64,000 nucleotides of DNA from Brachybacterium huguangmaarense (GTDB lineage Bacteria > Actinomycetota > Actinomycetes > Actinomycetales > Dermabacteraceae): positions 1,550,001 to 1,614,000 of the forward strand of contig NZ_CP107020.1 in NCBI RefSeq assembly GCF_025725725.1, given 5' to 3'. The notes under the pieces were generated by a model. The model was given only the letters and a program-made list of their open reading frames with translations, was not told the origin of the DNA and made no database searches. The position numbers and the translations under genes are program-made. Below, piece after piece: positions 52,226 to 62,939 of this stretch. How positions within the stretch are numbered: position 1 is the first letter of the stretch; every line of letters begins with the position of its first letter.

Positions 52226-53959
52226 GTGAAGACCGCCGTCGAGAAGCTCAGCCCCACCCGGGTCAAGCTCAACGTCCAGGTGCCGTTCGCCGAGCTCACG
52301 CCCGCCATCGAGCAGGCCACGAAGAAGATCGCCGACCAGGTGCAGATCCCGGGCTTCCGCAAGGGCAAGGTCCCGGCGCGCCTGATCGAGCAGCGCTTCG
52401 GCCGTCCGACGATCATGCAGGAGGCCGTCAACGACGCGCTTCCGGACTTCTACCAGCAGGCCGCGCTCGAGGCCGAGCTGCGTCCCGTGGGCCGCCCCGA
52501 GGTCGAGGTCACCGACATCCCCGGGCTCGACGGCTCCGACGAGGGCGACCTCGTGTTCGTGGTCGAGCAGGACGTGCGCCCCGAGATCGAGCTGCCCGAT
52601 CTGTCGGCCGTCGAGGTCGAGATCGAGGAGACCGCGGTCGACGACGACGCCGTGGACGTGCGTCTCGACGCGCTCCGTGAGCGCTTCGGCACCCTGGTCG
52701 GCGTGGACCGTCCCGCCGCCGACGGCGACTTCGTGTCCCTGGACATGGTCGCCAAGATCGGCGACGAGGAGATCGAGACCGTCGAGGGCGTCTCCTACCG
52801 CATCGGCGAGGGCAACATGCTCGACGGCCTCGACGAGGCCCTCATCGGCCTCTCGGCCGGCGAGACGACGACGTTCTCCTCGCAGCTCGCCGGCGGCGAC
52901 CACGCGGGCGAGGACGCCGACATCACCGTCACCGCCCAGTCCGTCAAGGTGCGCGAGCTGCCCGAGGCCGACGACGAGTTCGCCGAGCTGGCCTCGGAGT
53001 TCGACACCATCGAGGAGCTCAAGGCGGACCTGCGCACGCAGGCCGAGCACGACGCCGAGGGCAACCGCGTAGCCCTGGCCCGCAACGCGTTCCTCGAGAA
53101 GCTCATCGGCGACCTCGACATCCCCCTCCCCGAGGGCCTGGTCACCGAGGAGATCAACGCCCACCTGCAGAACGAGGGCAAGCCGGAGGGTGACCCCCAC
53201 GGCGAGGAGATCCGCGAGGACACCGAGCGCGCCATCCGCACCCAGTTCGTGCTGGACGCCATCCTCGAGACCCGCGAGGTCGAGGTGGGCCAGGAGGACC
53301 TCATGAACTACATGGCCCAGCTGTCGGCCACGTACGGCATGGACCCCAACCAGTTCATCCAGATGCTCGCGCAGTCCGGCCAGATCGAGTCGGTCTTCGG
53401 CGAGGCGCAGCGCGCGAAGGCGCTCGACGTGGCGCTGGCCGACGTCACCGTGAAGAACGAGAAGGGCGAGGTCCTCGACCTGGGCCTCGGCGGCTCCGAC
53501 GACGCCGGGTCGACGGAGGCCGAGGAGGAGAAGGCCCCCGCGAAGAAGGCTCCTGCCAAGAAGCCGGCCGCCAAGAAGGCGCCGGCCAAGAAGGCGGCCG
53601 CGGCCGACGAGGGTGCCGCGGACGAGTCGGCGGAGCCGGCCGAGAAGAAGGCTCCCGCCAAGAAGCCGGCCGCCAAGAAGGCTCCCGCGAAGAAGGCCCC
53701 GGCGAAGACGACCGCGGCCGCCGCCGCGGAGACCGAGGAGACCGTCGAGGCCACGGCAGCGTCGGAGGAGGCCCCGGCCACGAAGGCGCCGGCCAAGAAG
53801 GCTCCCGCCAAGCGGACCACGGCCGCGAAGACGACGTCCGCAAAGGACGCCGACGCGGACGAGAAGGCGCCTGCGAAGAAGGCTCCGGCCAAGAAGGCGC
53901 CGGCGCGCAAGCCCGCCGCCAAGAAGCCGGCCGCGGACGCGGAGACCACCGAGTCCTGA
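52226..53959 (+). CDS. tig: Trigger factor with long Lys/Ala/Pro-rich tail
   Basis: Ribosome-bound chaperone and prolyl isomerase. The N-terminal ribosome-binding domain has the signature IPGFRKGKVPARLIEQRFG, the FKBP-type domain follows (GDFVSLDMVAKIGDEEIE, GNMLDGLDEALIGLSAGE), then the helical chaperone domain to about residue 430. The GTG at 52226 follows CCAGGAG and gives the family start VKTAVEKLSPTRVKL. Most unusual is the tail: from residue 436 to 577 it is almost entirely PAKK/PAAKK repeats broken by short acidic stretches, like histone H1 or the mycobacterial HupB tail. Ordinary actinobacterial trigger factors stop near 450-470 residues. Confidence 0.95.
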   Translation: MKTAVEKLSPTRVKLNVQVPFAELTPAIEQATKKIADQVQIPGFRKGKVPARLIEQRFGRPTIMQEAVNDALPDFYQQAALEAELRPVGRPEVEVTDIPGLDGSDEGDLVFVVEQDVRPEIELPDLSAVEVEIEETAVDDDAVDVRLDALRERFGTLVGVDRPAADGDFVSLDMVAKIGDEEIETVEGVSYRIGEGNMLDGLDEALIGLSAGETTTFSSQLAGGDHAGEDADITVTAQSVKVRELPEADDEFAELASEFDTIEELKADLRTQAEHDAEGNRVALARNAFLEKLIGDLDIPLPEGLVTEEINAHLQNEGKPEGDPHGEEIREDTERAIRTQFVLDAILETREVEVGQEDLMNYMAQLSATYGMDPNQFIQMLAQSGQIESVFGEAQRAKALDVALADVTVKNEKGEVLDLGLGGSDDAGSTEAEEEKAPAKKAPAKKPAAKKAPAKKAAAADEGAADESAEPAEKKAPAKKPAAKKAPAKKAPAKTTAAAAAETEETVEATAASEEAPATKAPAKKAPAKRTTAAKTTSAKDADADEKAPAKKAPAKKAPARKPAAKKPAADAETTES

Positions 53960-54018
53960 TCGCCGCCGATCGCTGAGGAGCGACCGCTCCTCGCACCAGC
54001 CGCCGAGCGGCGACCCAC

Positions 54019-54047
54019 GGGCCACCGTCCTTCGAGGACGGTGGCCC
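54019..54047 (+). terminator. Rho-independent terminator after tig
   Basis: A 13-bp perfect stem (GGGCCACCGTCCT with its complement) and a TCG loop, 60 bases after the tig stop, followed by GTTCGTCTG. Confidence 0.75.
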
Positions 54048-54357
54048 GTTCGTCTGCGCGCTCGCGCCGGCCGTCCGTCGGAGGCGCCTCCGCCGATGCG
54101 GCGTGCTCGCGGCGCCCTCGGGGGCGGAACGGCGTCCCCTCCGTCGGGGGCGTGTCTGTCGATGCCGCGTGCTCGCGACGCCCTCGGTCCGCTCGAGGCT
54201 CGCATCGAGCTCTCGGATGTGCTCGCACAGCGTCGCAGCATCGTGGGGGACCCGTGCCCGTCAGCTCATGCACCCTCGGCGGCCGTCGCAGCGCGCGGCA
54301 GGGACGTCTCCCGGAGCGAGATCGCGGTACCCGGTGGGGCCGCGGGGGAGTGCTCCT

Positions 54358-54420
54358 CATCGAGATCGCCTTTTCGGGTGGAATTCGGCGAGAACTCCGC
54401 CCGAAAAGGCGATCTCGATG
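54358..54420. repeat. Palindromic 63-base element
   Basis: A perfect 21-bp inverted repeat beginning CATCGAGATCGCCTTTTCGG with a 21-base centre that has its own GGAATTC/GAACTCC symmetry. The size and form fit a REP/MITE-like dispersed element or a strong RNA hairpin. Confidence 0.7.
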
Positions 54421-54452
54421 CTGTGCGAGGTGAAGCGGGATCGCAGAGTGCC

Positions 54453-54588
54453 TGGGAGCGCGTGCCGCAGGGGGTCGCGGCCGAGGTCACGGGGAGCATG
54501 GGAGCGCGTGCCGCAGGGGTTGCGGCCGAGCTCAAGGGGCGCCTGGGAGCGCCTGCCGCAGGGGGTCGAGGCCGAGGGAAGCTCTGGG
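54453..54588. repeat. Three tandem 45-46-base repeats
   Basis: Units start TGGGAGCGC at 54453, 54499 and 54544 and share GCCGCAGGGG(G/T) and (A/C)GGCCGAG blocks. Conservation falls toward the third unit. They are not coding in any convincing frame. Confidence 0.6.
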
Positions 54589-54685
54589 AAGAGCGGCGTG
54601 CGGGGGAAAGGGAGTGGCGCGAGGGAAGGAGCACTGTGCGGGGGCGAGAGAAGAGCCCGCCCGGCCGGCTCCCCTCGGACAGCGA

Positions 54686-54719
54686 AGAGCCCCGGTCCGC
54701 CGAAGCGGACCGGGGCTCT
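54686..54719 (-). terminator. Terminator of the NlpC/P60 gene
   Basis: A 15-bp perfect stem (AGAGCCCCGGTCCGC) with a 4-base loop, 25 bases after the stop codon on the minus strand. Confidence 0.75.
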
Positions 54720-54744
54720 CCCAGCGACAGCGCGCGAGGCGCGA

Positions 54745-55584
54745 TCAGCGGTAGGTGACGAAGCGGGGGCTGCCCCAGATCGTGCGCTCGGAGACGGAGC
54801 CCTTCGAGGAGCCCGCGTCCACGACCTTGTTGCCACCGGCGTAGATGCCGATGTGGCCGGACCAGACGACGAGGTCGCCCGGCTGCGCGCTGGACTTGGA
54901 GATGCTGCGACCGCCGTTGGCCTGCGCGCTCGAGCTGTGGGGGAGCGAGATGCCCGCCTGAGCGTAGGCGTACTTGGTCAGGCCCGAGCAGTCGAAGCCG
55001 GAGCCCGGACGCGAGGCGCCCCAGCTGTAGCCGACGCCGATCTGCGAACGGGCGGCCGACAGGATCGAGCTGGAGTTGCCCGAGTCGCTGGAGCTCGAGC
55101 CGGAGCGCGAGGTCCCGTTGGAGGCCGACACGCCGTTGAGGGCGCCGCGGGTCTCGGGGCCGACGCGGCCGTCGACCTGGAGGCCGTTGTCCTGCTGGAA
55201 GTCGATCACCGCGGAGTGGGTGCGGGGGCCGAACTTGCCGTCGACCGCGAGGTTCGCGCCACGGGCGTTGAGCGCGGACTGCAGATCCTCGACGCGATCG
55301 CCGACCGAGCCGCGGAACAGGGTCGCGCCGGAGGAGATGGCGGCCGTGGGGTTCACGAGCTGGGGGGCCGGCAGCGCGGCGATCGCCTGAGCGGCGGGGG
55401 CGGCCGACACGGCGGCCTTCGGGGTGGCGGGAGCGGCGTTCGCGGGCGCCGCCTGGGCGGTGGCGAACGAGCCGAGGACCACGGAGCCGAGGACGGCGGC
55501 GCCGCCGGCGCCCTTGAGGGCGAGGCTCGGGTTGAGGGGGGTGACCGCGCGGCCGGCGGCGCGGTGCGTGTTGGTGATAGCCAT
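54745..55584 (-). CDS. Secreted NlpC/P60 peptidoglycan endopeptidase
   Basis: A 279-residue cell-wall hydrolase. A signal region (SLALKGAGGAAVLGSVVLGSFATAQA) and Ala/Pro-rich linker precede a peptidoglycan-binding domain at about residues 88-145 (GSVGDRVEDLQSALNARG, VDGKFGPRTHSAVIDFQQDNGLQVDGRVGPET). After a Ser-rich linker comes the NlpC/P60 domain: IGVGYSWGASRPGSGFDCSGLTKYAYAQAG with the catalytic Cys, then GDLVVWSGHIGIYAG with the catalytic His. It would cut stem peptides during growth or separation. The start has AAGGAACG and a -10 box about 36 bases upstream. Its terminator hairpin follows. Confidence 0.92.
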   Translation of the reverse strand: MAITNTHRAAGRAVTPLNPSLALKGAGGAAVLGSVVLGSFATAQAAPANAAPATPKAAVSAAPAAQAIAALPAPQLVNPTAAISSGATLFRGSVGDRVEDLQSALNARGANLAVDGKFGPRTHSAVIDFQQDNGLQVDGRVGPETRGALNGVSASNGTSRSGSSSSDSGNSSSILSAARSQIGVGYSWGASRPGSGFDCSGLTKYAYAQAGISLPHSSSAQANGGRSISKSSAQPGDLVVWSGHIGIYAGGNKVVDAGSSKGSVSERTIWGSPRFVTYR

Positions 55585-55619
55585 AGTGAGCGTGCGTTCC
55601 TTCCGGTCCTCCGACGCCG

Positions 55620-55625
55620 ACACTA
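55620..55625 (-). promoter_or_regulatory. -10 box of the NlpC/P60 gene
   Basis: TAGTGT on the minus strand, giving a leader of about 30 bases that contains the GGAAGGAAC ribosome site. Confidence 0.4.
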
Positions 55626-56084
55626 GGGCGATCCGGGGACTGTCGCTGTTTCTTCTCGTCCGTCGATCCGAGGGTCGCCCGCAGGCCCTTCCCGTTTCGT
55701 CGGCGTGATCAACCGTAGGAGGGGCCCTGGGGCGCCGGAACCCGTTTGAGGAGGCCGGGGAGGGCTCTTGACCAGTTCTTTGACAACGGCCGCGCGCAGG
55801 GCCGTCGAGCGGCGTCGCGTTTACCTTCGCGCTGTGGCGGGCGCCACATCCGTGCACGTCCGGGCGCCGACAGGGGCCCTGTCGACCAGGCCGAGCGGCG
55901 GCCCACGGCACATGGACGCCCCGAGAGGTGTCGTGAGGTGACGCTCGGTGCTCCGGCGTCGCGGCTCGGGCGCGGGCCGTCACCGCCGAGGCGGCAGCCG
56001 CCCTCGTGGGCGCGCCGCCGCGGAGGCATGCCCGCCGCAGTGCGCCCGCGGCGAACAGGCGGCACGAGTGTCGGGCCGACCACC

Positions 56085-56090
56085 TAGAGT
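56085..56090 (+). promoter_or_regulatory. -10 box of clpP1
   Basis: TAGAGT about 41 bases before the GTG at 56132. It predicts a leader that includes the AAAGGAG ribosome site of that GTG. Confidence 0.4.
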
Positions 56091-56131
56091 CGTGCACATC
56101 GAGAGCCATGGCCGTAAAGGAGACCACCGAA

Positions 56132-56779
56132 GTGACCTCGCAGAACCTCCAGCCCCGCAACGCCCAGGGCGACTCCCTGATGGGGCTCGACGACAACGTC
56201 TACCAGCGCCTCCTGCGCGAGCGCATCGTGTGGCTCGGCAGCGACGTGCGTGACGACAACGCCAACGCCATCTGCGCCAAGCTGCTGCTGCTCGCCGCGG
56301 AGGACCCCGAGAAGGACATCTACCTCTACATCAACAGCCCCGGCGGCTCGATCACGGCCGGCATGGCCATCTACGACACGATGCAGTACATCCAGCCGGA
56401 TGTCGTGACGGTCGCGATGGGCATGGCCGCCTCGATGGGCCAGTTCCTGCTGTCCTCGGGCGCCAAGGGCAAGCGCTACGCGACGCCGATGACCCGCGTG
56501 CTCATGCACCAGCCCCTCGGCGGCCTCGGCGGCACCGCGTCGGAGATCAAGATCCAGGCGGACCTCATCCTCTCCATGAAGCGGCAGATGGCCGAGCTCA
56601 CCGCCGAGCAGACCGGCAAGAGCGTCGAGCAGATCATCGCCGACGGCGACCGCGACCACTGGTTCACGGCGCCCGAGGCCCTCGAGTACGGCTTCATCGA
56701 CAAGATCGTCACCCGCGCCGGGGACGTCACGGGCGGCGGCGGCACCGAGAGCGGGCCGACCGGCAGCACCGAGCGCTGA
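56132..56779 (+). CDS. clpP1: ATP-dependent Clp protease proteolytic subunit ClpP1
   Basis: A 215-residue serine peptidase ring subunit. The catalytic Ser is in [18 protein letters not shown], His in [19 protein letters not shown], and the catalytic Asp in the following helix region. The [20 protein letters not shown] loop is typical. I chose the GTG at 56132 because AAAGGAG lies 9-10 bases before it; an in-frame ATG at 56108 has no clear site. The C-terminus has a Gly/Thr/Ser-rich extension of about 20 residues. It is co-transcribed with clpP2 and clpX, and the two ClpP types form one mixed tetradecamer in actinobacteria. Confidence 0.94.
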   Translation: MTSQNLQPRNAQGDSLMGLDDNVYQRLLRERIVWLGSDVRDDNANAICAKLLLLAAEDPEKDIYLYINSPGGSITAGMAIYDTMQYIQPDVVTVAMGMAASMGQFLLSSGAKGKRYATPMTRVLMHQPLGGLGGTASEIKIQADLILSMKRQMAELTAEQTGKSVEQIIADGDRDHWFTAPEALEYGFIDKIVTRAGDVTGGGGTESGPTGSTER

Positions 56780-56823
56780 TCGCCCTCCGCCCCCACGACA
56801 CCACAGACCCCAAGGAGCACTTC

Positions 56824-57507
56824 GTGACCTTCGATTCCCGCTCGTACACGGGCATGCCGGTGGCCCAGGCGGGCCCCATGCCCACCTCCCGCTACGTGCT
56901 GCCCCAGTACGAGGAGCGCACCGCCTACGGCTTCAAGCGCCAGGACCCCTACACCAAGCTGTTCGAGGACCGCATCATCTTCCTCGGCGTGCAGGTCGAC
57001 GACGCCTCGGCCGACGACGTCATGGCGCAGCTGCTCGTGCTCGAGTCCCAGGACCCCGACCGCGACATCACGATGTACATCAACAGCCCCGGCGGCTCGT
57101 TCACGGCGCTCACCGCCATCTACGACACGATGCAGTACATCAAGCCCGACATCACGACCGTGTGCCTGGGCCAGGCGGCCTCCGCGGCGGCGGTCCTGCT
57201 CGCGGCCGGCACGGCGGGCAAGCGCCTGGCGCTGCCCAACGCCCGCATCCTCATCCACCAGCCCGCGATGGGCGGCGAGGGCGGCGGCGGCCAGGCCTCG
57301 GACATCGAGATCCAGGCCAACGAGATCCTCCGCATGCGCGAGTGGCTCGAGGACACCCTGGCCCGCCACTCCGGACGCTCCAAGGAGGAGGTCAGCCGCG
57401 ACATCGAGCGCGACAAGATCCTCACCGCCCAGGGCGCGCTCGACTACGGCCTGGTCGACCAGGTCCTCGCCTCCCGCAAGGACACCCGTCCCAAGATCCA
57501 GCGCTGA
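56824..57507 (+). CDS. clpP2: ATP-dependent Clp protease proteolytic subunit ClpP2
   Basis: A 227-residue second ClpP. The catalytic Ser lies in [16 protein letters not shown] and His in [24 protein letters not shown], the ClpP2 type with its glycine-rich handle. The N-terminal extension before [13 protein letters not shown] is longer (about 40 residues) than in ClpP1, as usual for mycobacterial-type ClpP2, which contacts ClpX. The GTG follows AAGGAGCAC. The gap to clpP1 is 44 bases. A GC-rich hairpin follows the stop. Confidence 0.94.
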   Translation: MTFDSRSYTGMPVAQAGPMPTSRYVLPQYEERTAYGFKRQDPYTKLFEDRIIFLGVQVDDASADDVMAQLLVLESQDPDRDITMYINSPGGSFTALTAIYDTMQYIKPDITTVCLGQAASAAAVLLAAGTAGKRLALPNARILIHQPAMGGEGGGGQASDIEIQANEILRMREWLEDTLARHSGRSKEEVSRDIERDKILTAQGALDYGLVDQVLASRKDTRPKIQR

Positions 57508-57515
57508 TCCCAACA

Positions 57516-57554
57516 GGGAGGTGGGCCGGCCCGGCCGGGCCCGGCCCGCCTCCC
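57516..57554 (+). terminator. Hairpin between clpP2 and clpX
   Basis: A 14-bp stem (GGGAGGTGGGCCGG at 57516 with 57541-57554, one T-G wobble) starts 9 bases after the clpP2 stop. It may limit read-through, so clpX could have extra promoter activity in the 185-base gap. Confidence 0.5.
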
Positions 57555-57692
57555 GCCGAGCCCCGGTCCGCACGGGCCGGGACCGTCCCGCCTCCGCGGC
57601 GCGCGTCCCGGCCCGTCCGGGCACCTGGGGTAGGTTGAGATCCGCGGCGCCCGGCCGCACCGGCGGTCCCGCCCCGACCCGAAAGGACGAGC

Positions 57693-59023
<1,331 letters not shown>

Positions 59024-59027
<4 letters not shown>

Positions 59028-59377
59028 CGGCCACCCCGGCACCTCGGGGAGAGGGGCGCTCCGAGCACGATGCCGCGCGGGCCATGGCCATGCTCGGCGA
59101 GGAGCGCGCGAGCATCGACAACATCGACGCGGCCCTGGTCAACCTGCTCGCCGAGCGGTTCCGGCACACCCAGCGGGTGGGCCGCCTCAAGGCCGAGCAC
59201 GACCTCCCGCCCGCCGATCCCGCGCGGGAGCGCCAGCAAATCGCGCGCCTGCGCTCCCTCGCCGTCGAGTCGGGCCTGGATCCCGTGTTCGCCGAGCGCT
59301 TCCTGCGCTTCATCGTGACCGAGGTGATCCGTCACCACGAGCAGATCCGCGACGAGGACCCCGAAGCCGCTCGCTGA
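59024..59377 (+). CDS. Chorismate mutase, AroQ type
   Basis: A 117-residue all-helical enzyme that rearranges chorismate to prephenate for Phe/Tyr synthesis. After a 25-residue unstructured start the AroQ core reads [50 protein letters not shown], with the Arg and Lys residues that hold the substrate carboxylates, then a last helix [15 protein letters not shown]. The ATG overlaps the clpX stop, so it is translated from the clp message, an arrangement seen in some Micrococcales. No signal peptide, so it is cytosolic. Confidence 0.9.
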
Positions 59378-59486
59378 CCGCGGTCCGCATTTTCGCAATG
59401 CCCACAGGACGTTATTGGGGTCGCCGTCGAGGCATCGGCCCAGGTGAGAGCCTCTTTCCCGGACCGCACCGACGCGTCCTCGATGG

Positions 59487-59492
59487 TAGGGT
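59487..59492 (+). promoter_or_regulatory. -10 box of the formate dehydrogenase operon, leaderless type
   Basis: TAGGGT, six bases, then the ATG at 59499. No Shine-Dalgarno sequence precedes the start. Confidence 0.45.
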
Positions 59493-59498
59493 CGGCAC

Positions 59499-62400
59499 AT
59501 GGCGCGCATGAGTTTCCTCCAGTGGCCGGTGGTCCGGCAGCTGCGCTCCGGGGACCCGCTCGGGCGGGGGAGCGCGGTCACCTCCGAGCGGACGCGGGAG
59601 ACCGCGCCGCGCACCGCGAGCGCCGACACCGTCGCCCGCAGCGTGTGCCCGTACTGCGCCGTCGGCTGCGGCCAGCTCGTGTACGCCAAGGACGACAAGG
59701 TCATCCAGATCGAGGGCGACCCCGACTCCCCGGTCTCGCGGGGGCGGCTGTGCCCCAAGGGCTCGGCGAGCGAGCAGCTCGTCAACTCCCCGCGCCGCAT
59801 CACCACGGTCCGGTACCGGGCGCCCTACGCGAGCGACTGGACCGACCTCGACCGCGACACGGCGATCGACATGATCGCCGACCGCTTCCTCGCCTCCCGC
59901 CGCCGCACCTGGCAGGACGCCGACGACCAGGGACGACCGCTCCACCGCACGATGGGCATCGCGAGCCTCGGCGGCGCGACCATCGACAACGAGGAGAACT
60001 ACCTCGCCAAGAAGCTCTTCACGGCGAGCGGGGCCATCCAGATGGAGAACCAGGCCCGCATATGACACTCCGCGACGGTTCCCAGTCTGGGAGCCTCGTT
60101 CGGCCGCGGCGGCGCCACCCAGTCCCTCCAGGACATGGCCAACGCGGATTGCATCGTCATCGAGGGCTCGAACATGGCCGAGGCGCACCCGGTCGGGTTC
60201 CAGTGGGTGATGGAGGCCCGGTCGCGCGGTGCGCGCGTCATCCACATCGACCCGCGCTTCTCGCGCACCTCGGCCAACGCCGACAAGCACATCCCCATCC
60301 GCGCCGGCTCGGACGTCGTGCTGCTCGGCGCCGTCATCAATTACGTGCTGAGCCGTGACCTGTGGTTCCACGAGTACGTCTCGGCGTTCACCAACGCGTC
60401 CACGATCATCTCCGACGATTTCCTGGACACCGAGGACCTCGAGGGGCTGTTCTCGGGCTTCGACCCCGAGACGGGCGCCTACGACCCCTCGAGCTGGGCG
60501 TACAAGGCCCCGGAGGGTGACGGGGCCGAGCACGTCCATGACCCGTCCCGACAGCACGGGGACGACGCCTCCGACTCGACCTCGGGCGGGACGAGCGCGG
60601 GGGACGCCTTCGGCAGCGGCGGTCCGCCGCTCGAGCACGGCGAGCCCGCGCGCGACGAGACGCTCCAGCATCCGCACACCGTCTTCCAGGTCCTGAAGCG
60701 CCACTATGCGCGCTACACCCCGGAGATGGTCGAGGAGACGTGCGGGATCTCGCGCGCCGACTTCGAGTACCTCGCGCGGTCGATCACCGAGAACTCGGGA
60801 CGCGAACGGACCACGTGCTTCGCCTACGCGGTGGGCTGGACCCAGCACGTCGGCGGGGCGCAGTTCATCCGCACCGCCGCGATCCTCCAGCTGCTGCTGG
60901 GCAACGTCGGCCGCCCCGGCGGCGGCATCATGGCGCTGCGCGGCCACGCGACCATCCAGGGGTCCACGGACATCCCCACGCTCTTCAATCTCCTGCCCGG
61001 CTACCTGCCCATGCCGAAGGTGGGCTCCCACGACACCTTCGAGCAGTACGTGGACGCCGTCGGGAGCAAGCAGCAGAAGGGCTTCTGGGCCAACTCCGAG
61101 ACCTATGCCGTCAACCTGCTCAAGGCGTGGTGGGGCGAGGCCGCGACCAAGGACAACGACTGGGCGTACGACTACCTGCCCCGGCTGAGCGGTCCGCACG
61201 GCACCTACCAGACCCTGATGGGCATGTTCGCCGACGAGGTCGAGGGATACCTGCTGATGGGCCAGAACCCCGCGGTGGGCTCGGCGAACGGACGCATGCA
61301 GCGCCTGGGCATGTCGCACCTGAAGTGGCTGGTCGTGCGCGACTTCTCCATGATCGAGTCGGCGACGTGGTGGAAGGAGGGGCCCGAGATCGAGACGGGC
61401 GAGCTCGTGACCGAGGACATCGGCACCGAGGTCTTCTTCCTCCCCGCGGCCAACCACACCGAGAAGGCCGGCTCCTTCACCCAGACCCAGCGCATGGTCC
61501 AGTGGCGCGAGAAGGCCGTCAACCCCCCGGGCGACTGCCAGAGCGAGCTCGACTTCTTCTACGACCTCGGCTGCCGGATCCGCGAGAAGCTCCAGGATTC
61601 GACCGACCCGCGCGATCGTCCGCTGCTCGACCTGACCTGGGACTACCCGACCGACGAGCACGGTGAGGTGGACGCCGAGTCCGTGCTCAAGGAGATCAAC
61701 GGCTACGTGACGAAGGGACCCGACACGGGTCGACCGCTCTCGGCGTTCGCCGAGATGAAGGCCGACGGCTCGACCGCCGGCGGCTGCTGGATCTACGCGG
61801 GCGTCTACAAGGACGGCGTCAACCAGGCCGCGCGCCGTAAGCCCGGCCGGGAGCAGGACGTGACCGCGGCCGAATGGGCGTGGGCCTGGCCTGCCAACCG
61901 CCGGATCCTGTACAACCGCGCCTCCGCCGACCTCGACGGCACGCCGTGGAGCGAGCGCAAGAAGTACGTGTGGTGGGACGCCGAGGCCAAGACCTGGACC
62001 GGCAAGGACGTCCCGGACTTCCCCGTCGGCAAGGATCCGCACGACCCCGGGGATCCTGCCGCGGGCGGCCCTGCGGCGCTCGCGGGGAACGACGCCTTCA
62101 TCATGCAGGCCGACGGGCGAGGCTGGCTGTTCGCCCCCACCGGCATGGTCGACGGCCCGCTGCCGACGCACTACGAGCCGGTCGAGTCCGCCATCCCCAA
62201 CCCGCTCTACGACCAGCAGAGCAACCCCACCCGCGTCGTGTTCCAGACCCGGGACAACATGAACTCCCCGGGCGTCACGGGCGCGGGGTCGAGCGTCTAT
62301 CCGTACTACTTCTCGACCTACCGGGTCACCGAGCACCACACGGCGGGCGGCATGAGCCGCTGGCTGCCCTACCTCGCCGAGCTCCAGCCGGAGCTGTTCA

Positions 62401-62939
62401 TCGAGGTCTCCCCGCAGCTCGCCGAGGAGGTCGGGCTCGAGCCGTACGGCTGGGCGACGGTGATCTCGGCGCGCTCGGCGATCGAGGCGAAGGTGCTCGT
62501 GACCGAACGGTTCCGCCCGATCCGGATGGCCGGTCGCACGGTCCACCAGATCGGGATCCCGTACCACTGGGCACGGGGCTCCCACGCGGTCGTCGAGGGC
62601 GACAGCGTCAACGACCTGATCGGGCTCAACCTCGACGCGAACACCCAGATCCAGAACTCCAAGGTGACCGCGTGCGCGGTGGTCCCGGGGCGCCGCCCGC
62701 GCGGCCGGGCCCTGCTCGACCTGGTCGCCGACTATCAGCGTCGGGCCGGGGTGTCGCCCGTCACGGGCGATGAGCGGGACACGACCGAGGACTTCCCGGA
62801 GGGGACCCGCGCCCACGACGTGGACCTCGCGACGGGCGAGGACATCGCCACGAGCTTCGACCTGCCCGAGCCGCACGCCGAGCACGTCGAGGGCCCCTCC
62901 GGCACCGCGCACGACGAACGACGGACGGAGGAGAGCTGA
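59499..62939 (+). CDS. fdhA: Formate dehydrogenase alpha subunit, selenocysteine-containing
   Basis: Molybdenum/tungsten enzyme of 1,146 residues oxidising formate to CO2. The N-terminal [4Fe-4S] motif is CPYCAVGCGQ (Cys50, 53, 57) with Cys85 in GRLCPKGSASEQ. The frame reads NQARI, then TGA at 60063-60065, then HSATVPSLGASFGRGGATQS without any shift. In this family that residue, 189, is the catalytic selenocysteine, so TGA is Sec and not a stop. A SECIS-like hairpin follows 11 bases later. The molybdopterin domains continue (GSNMAEAHPVGFQWV, HPGVTGAGSSVYPYYF-like region near 62270, C-terminal IPYHWARGSHAVVEGDSVNDLIG). No Tat signal is visible. It is followed by beta and gamma subunit genes with overlapping stops. 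Confidence 0.93.
60063..60095 (+). promoter_or_regulatory. Selenocysteine TGA and SECIS-like hairpin
   Basis: TGA (60063-60065), eleven bases, then GGTTCCCAGTCTGGGAGCC (60077-60095): stems GG/CC and TCCCA/TGGGA with a T/G bulge pair and GTC in the loop. The distance of 11 bases and the opening GGTT match E. coli fdhF, whose loop carries GGTC. This is the element SelB binds. Confidence 0.8.

Larger units (their letters stand above)
54048..54744. other. About 700-base repeat-rich intergenic stretch
   Basis: No gene seen. It holds two related GTGCTCGCGGCGCCCTCGG-like blocks near 54106 and 54170, a 63-base palindromic element (54358-54420), three tandem 45-46-base units (54453-54588) and the terminator of the NlpC/P60 gene at its right end. 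Frames through it have repetitive Arg/Pro-rich translations and no ribosome sites. Confidence 0.55.
55585..56131. other. Divergent intergenic region, NlpC/P60 and clpP1
   Basis: No gene seen in about 545 bases. It contains the NlpC/P60 -10 box (minus strand, 55620-55625), the clpP1 -10 box (56085-56090) and a TTGACA at 55780. A pair of GGTCAAGAG/GTCAAAGA-like direct repeats lies near 55766-55783 on the minus strand. The distance and complexity suggest several regulators act here. Confidence 0.45.

Noticed and set aside
54453-54588. CRISPR array
   Set aside because: Only three direct units of 45-46 bases that abut with no distinct spacers, and no cas genes nearby.
55585-55760. c-di-AMP (ydaO-type) riboswitch upstream of the NlpC/P60 gene
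   Set aside because: The family makes this plausible, but the conserved riboswitch boxes are not recognisable, and the likely -10 box leaves a leader of only about 30 bases.
56108-56131. clpP1 start at ATG 56108
   Set aside because: No ribosome site precedes it, whereas the GTG at 56132 has AAAGGAG at proper spacing and lies downstream of the predicted transcript start. Kept only as an alternative.
59499-60135. Formate dehydrogenase as a pseudogene split by a nonsense mutation
   Set aside because: TGA is at the known selenocysteine position, the reading frame does not shift, and a SECIS-like hairpin follows at the right distance.
59412-62912. 1,166-codon open frame on the minus strand across the formate dehydrogenase gene
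   Set aside because: It is an antisense shadow caused by high G+C codon use. It lacks recognisable domains, while the plus strand encodes a complete, conserved enzyme.
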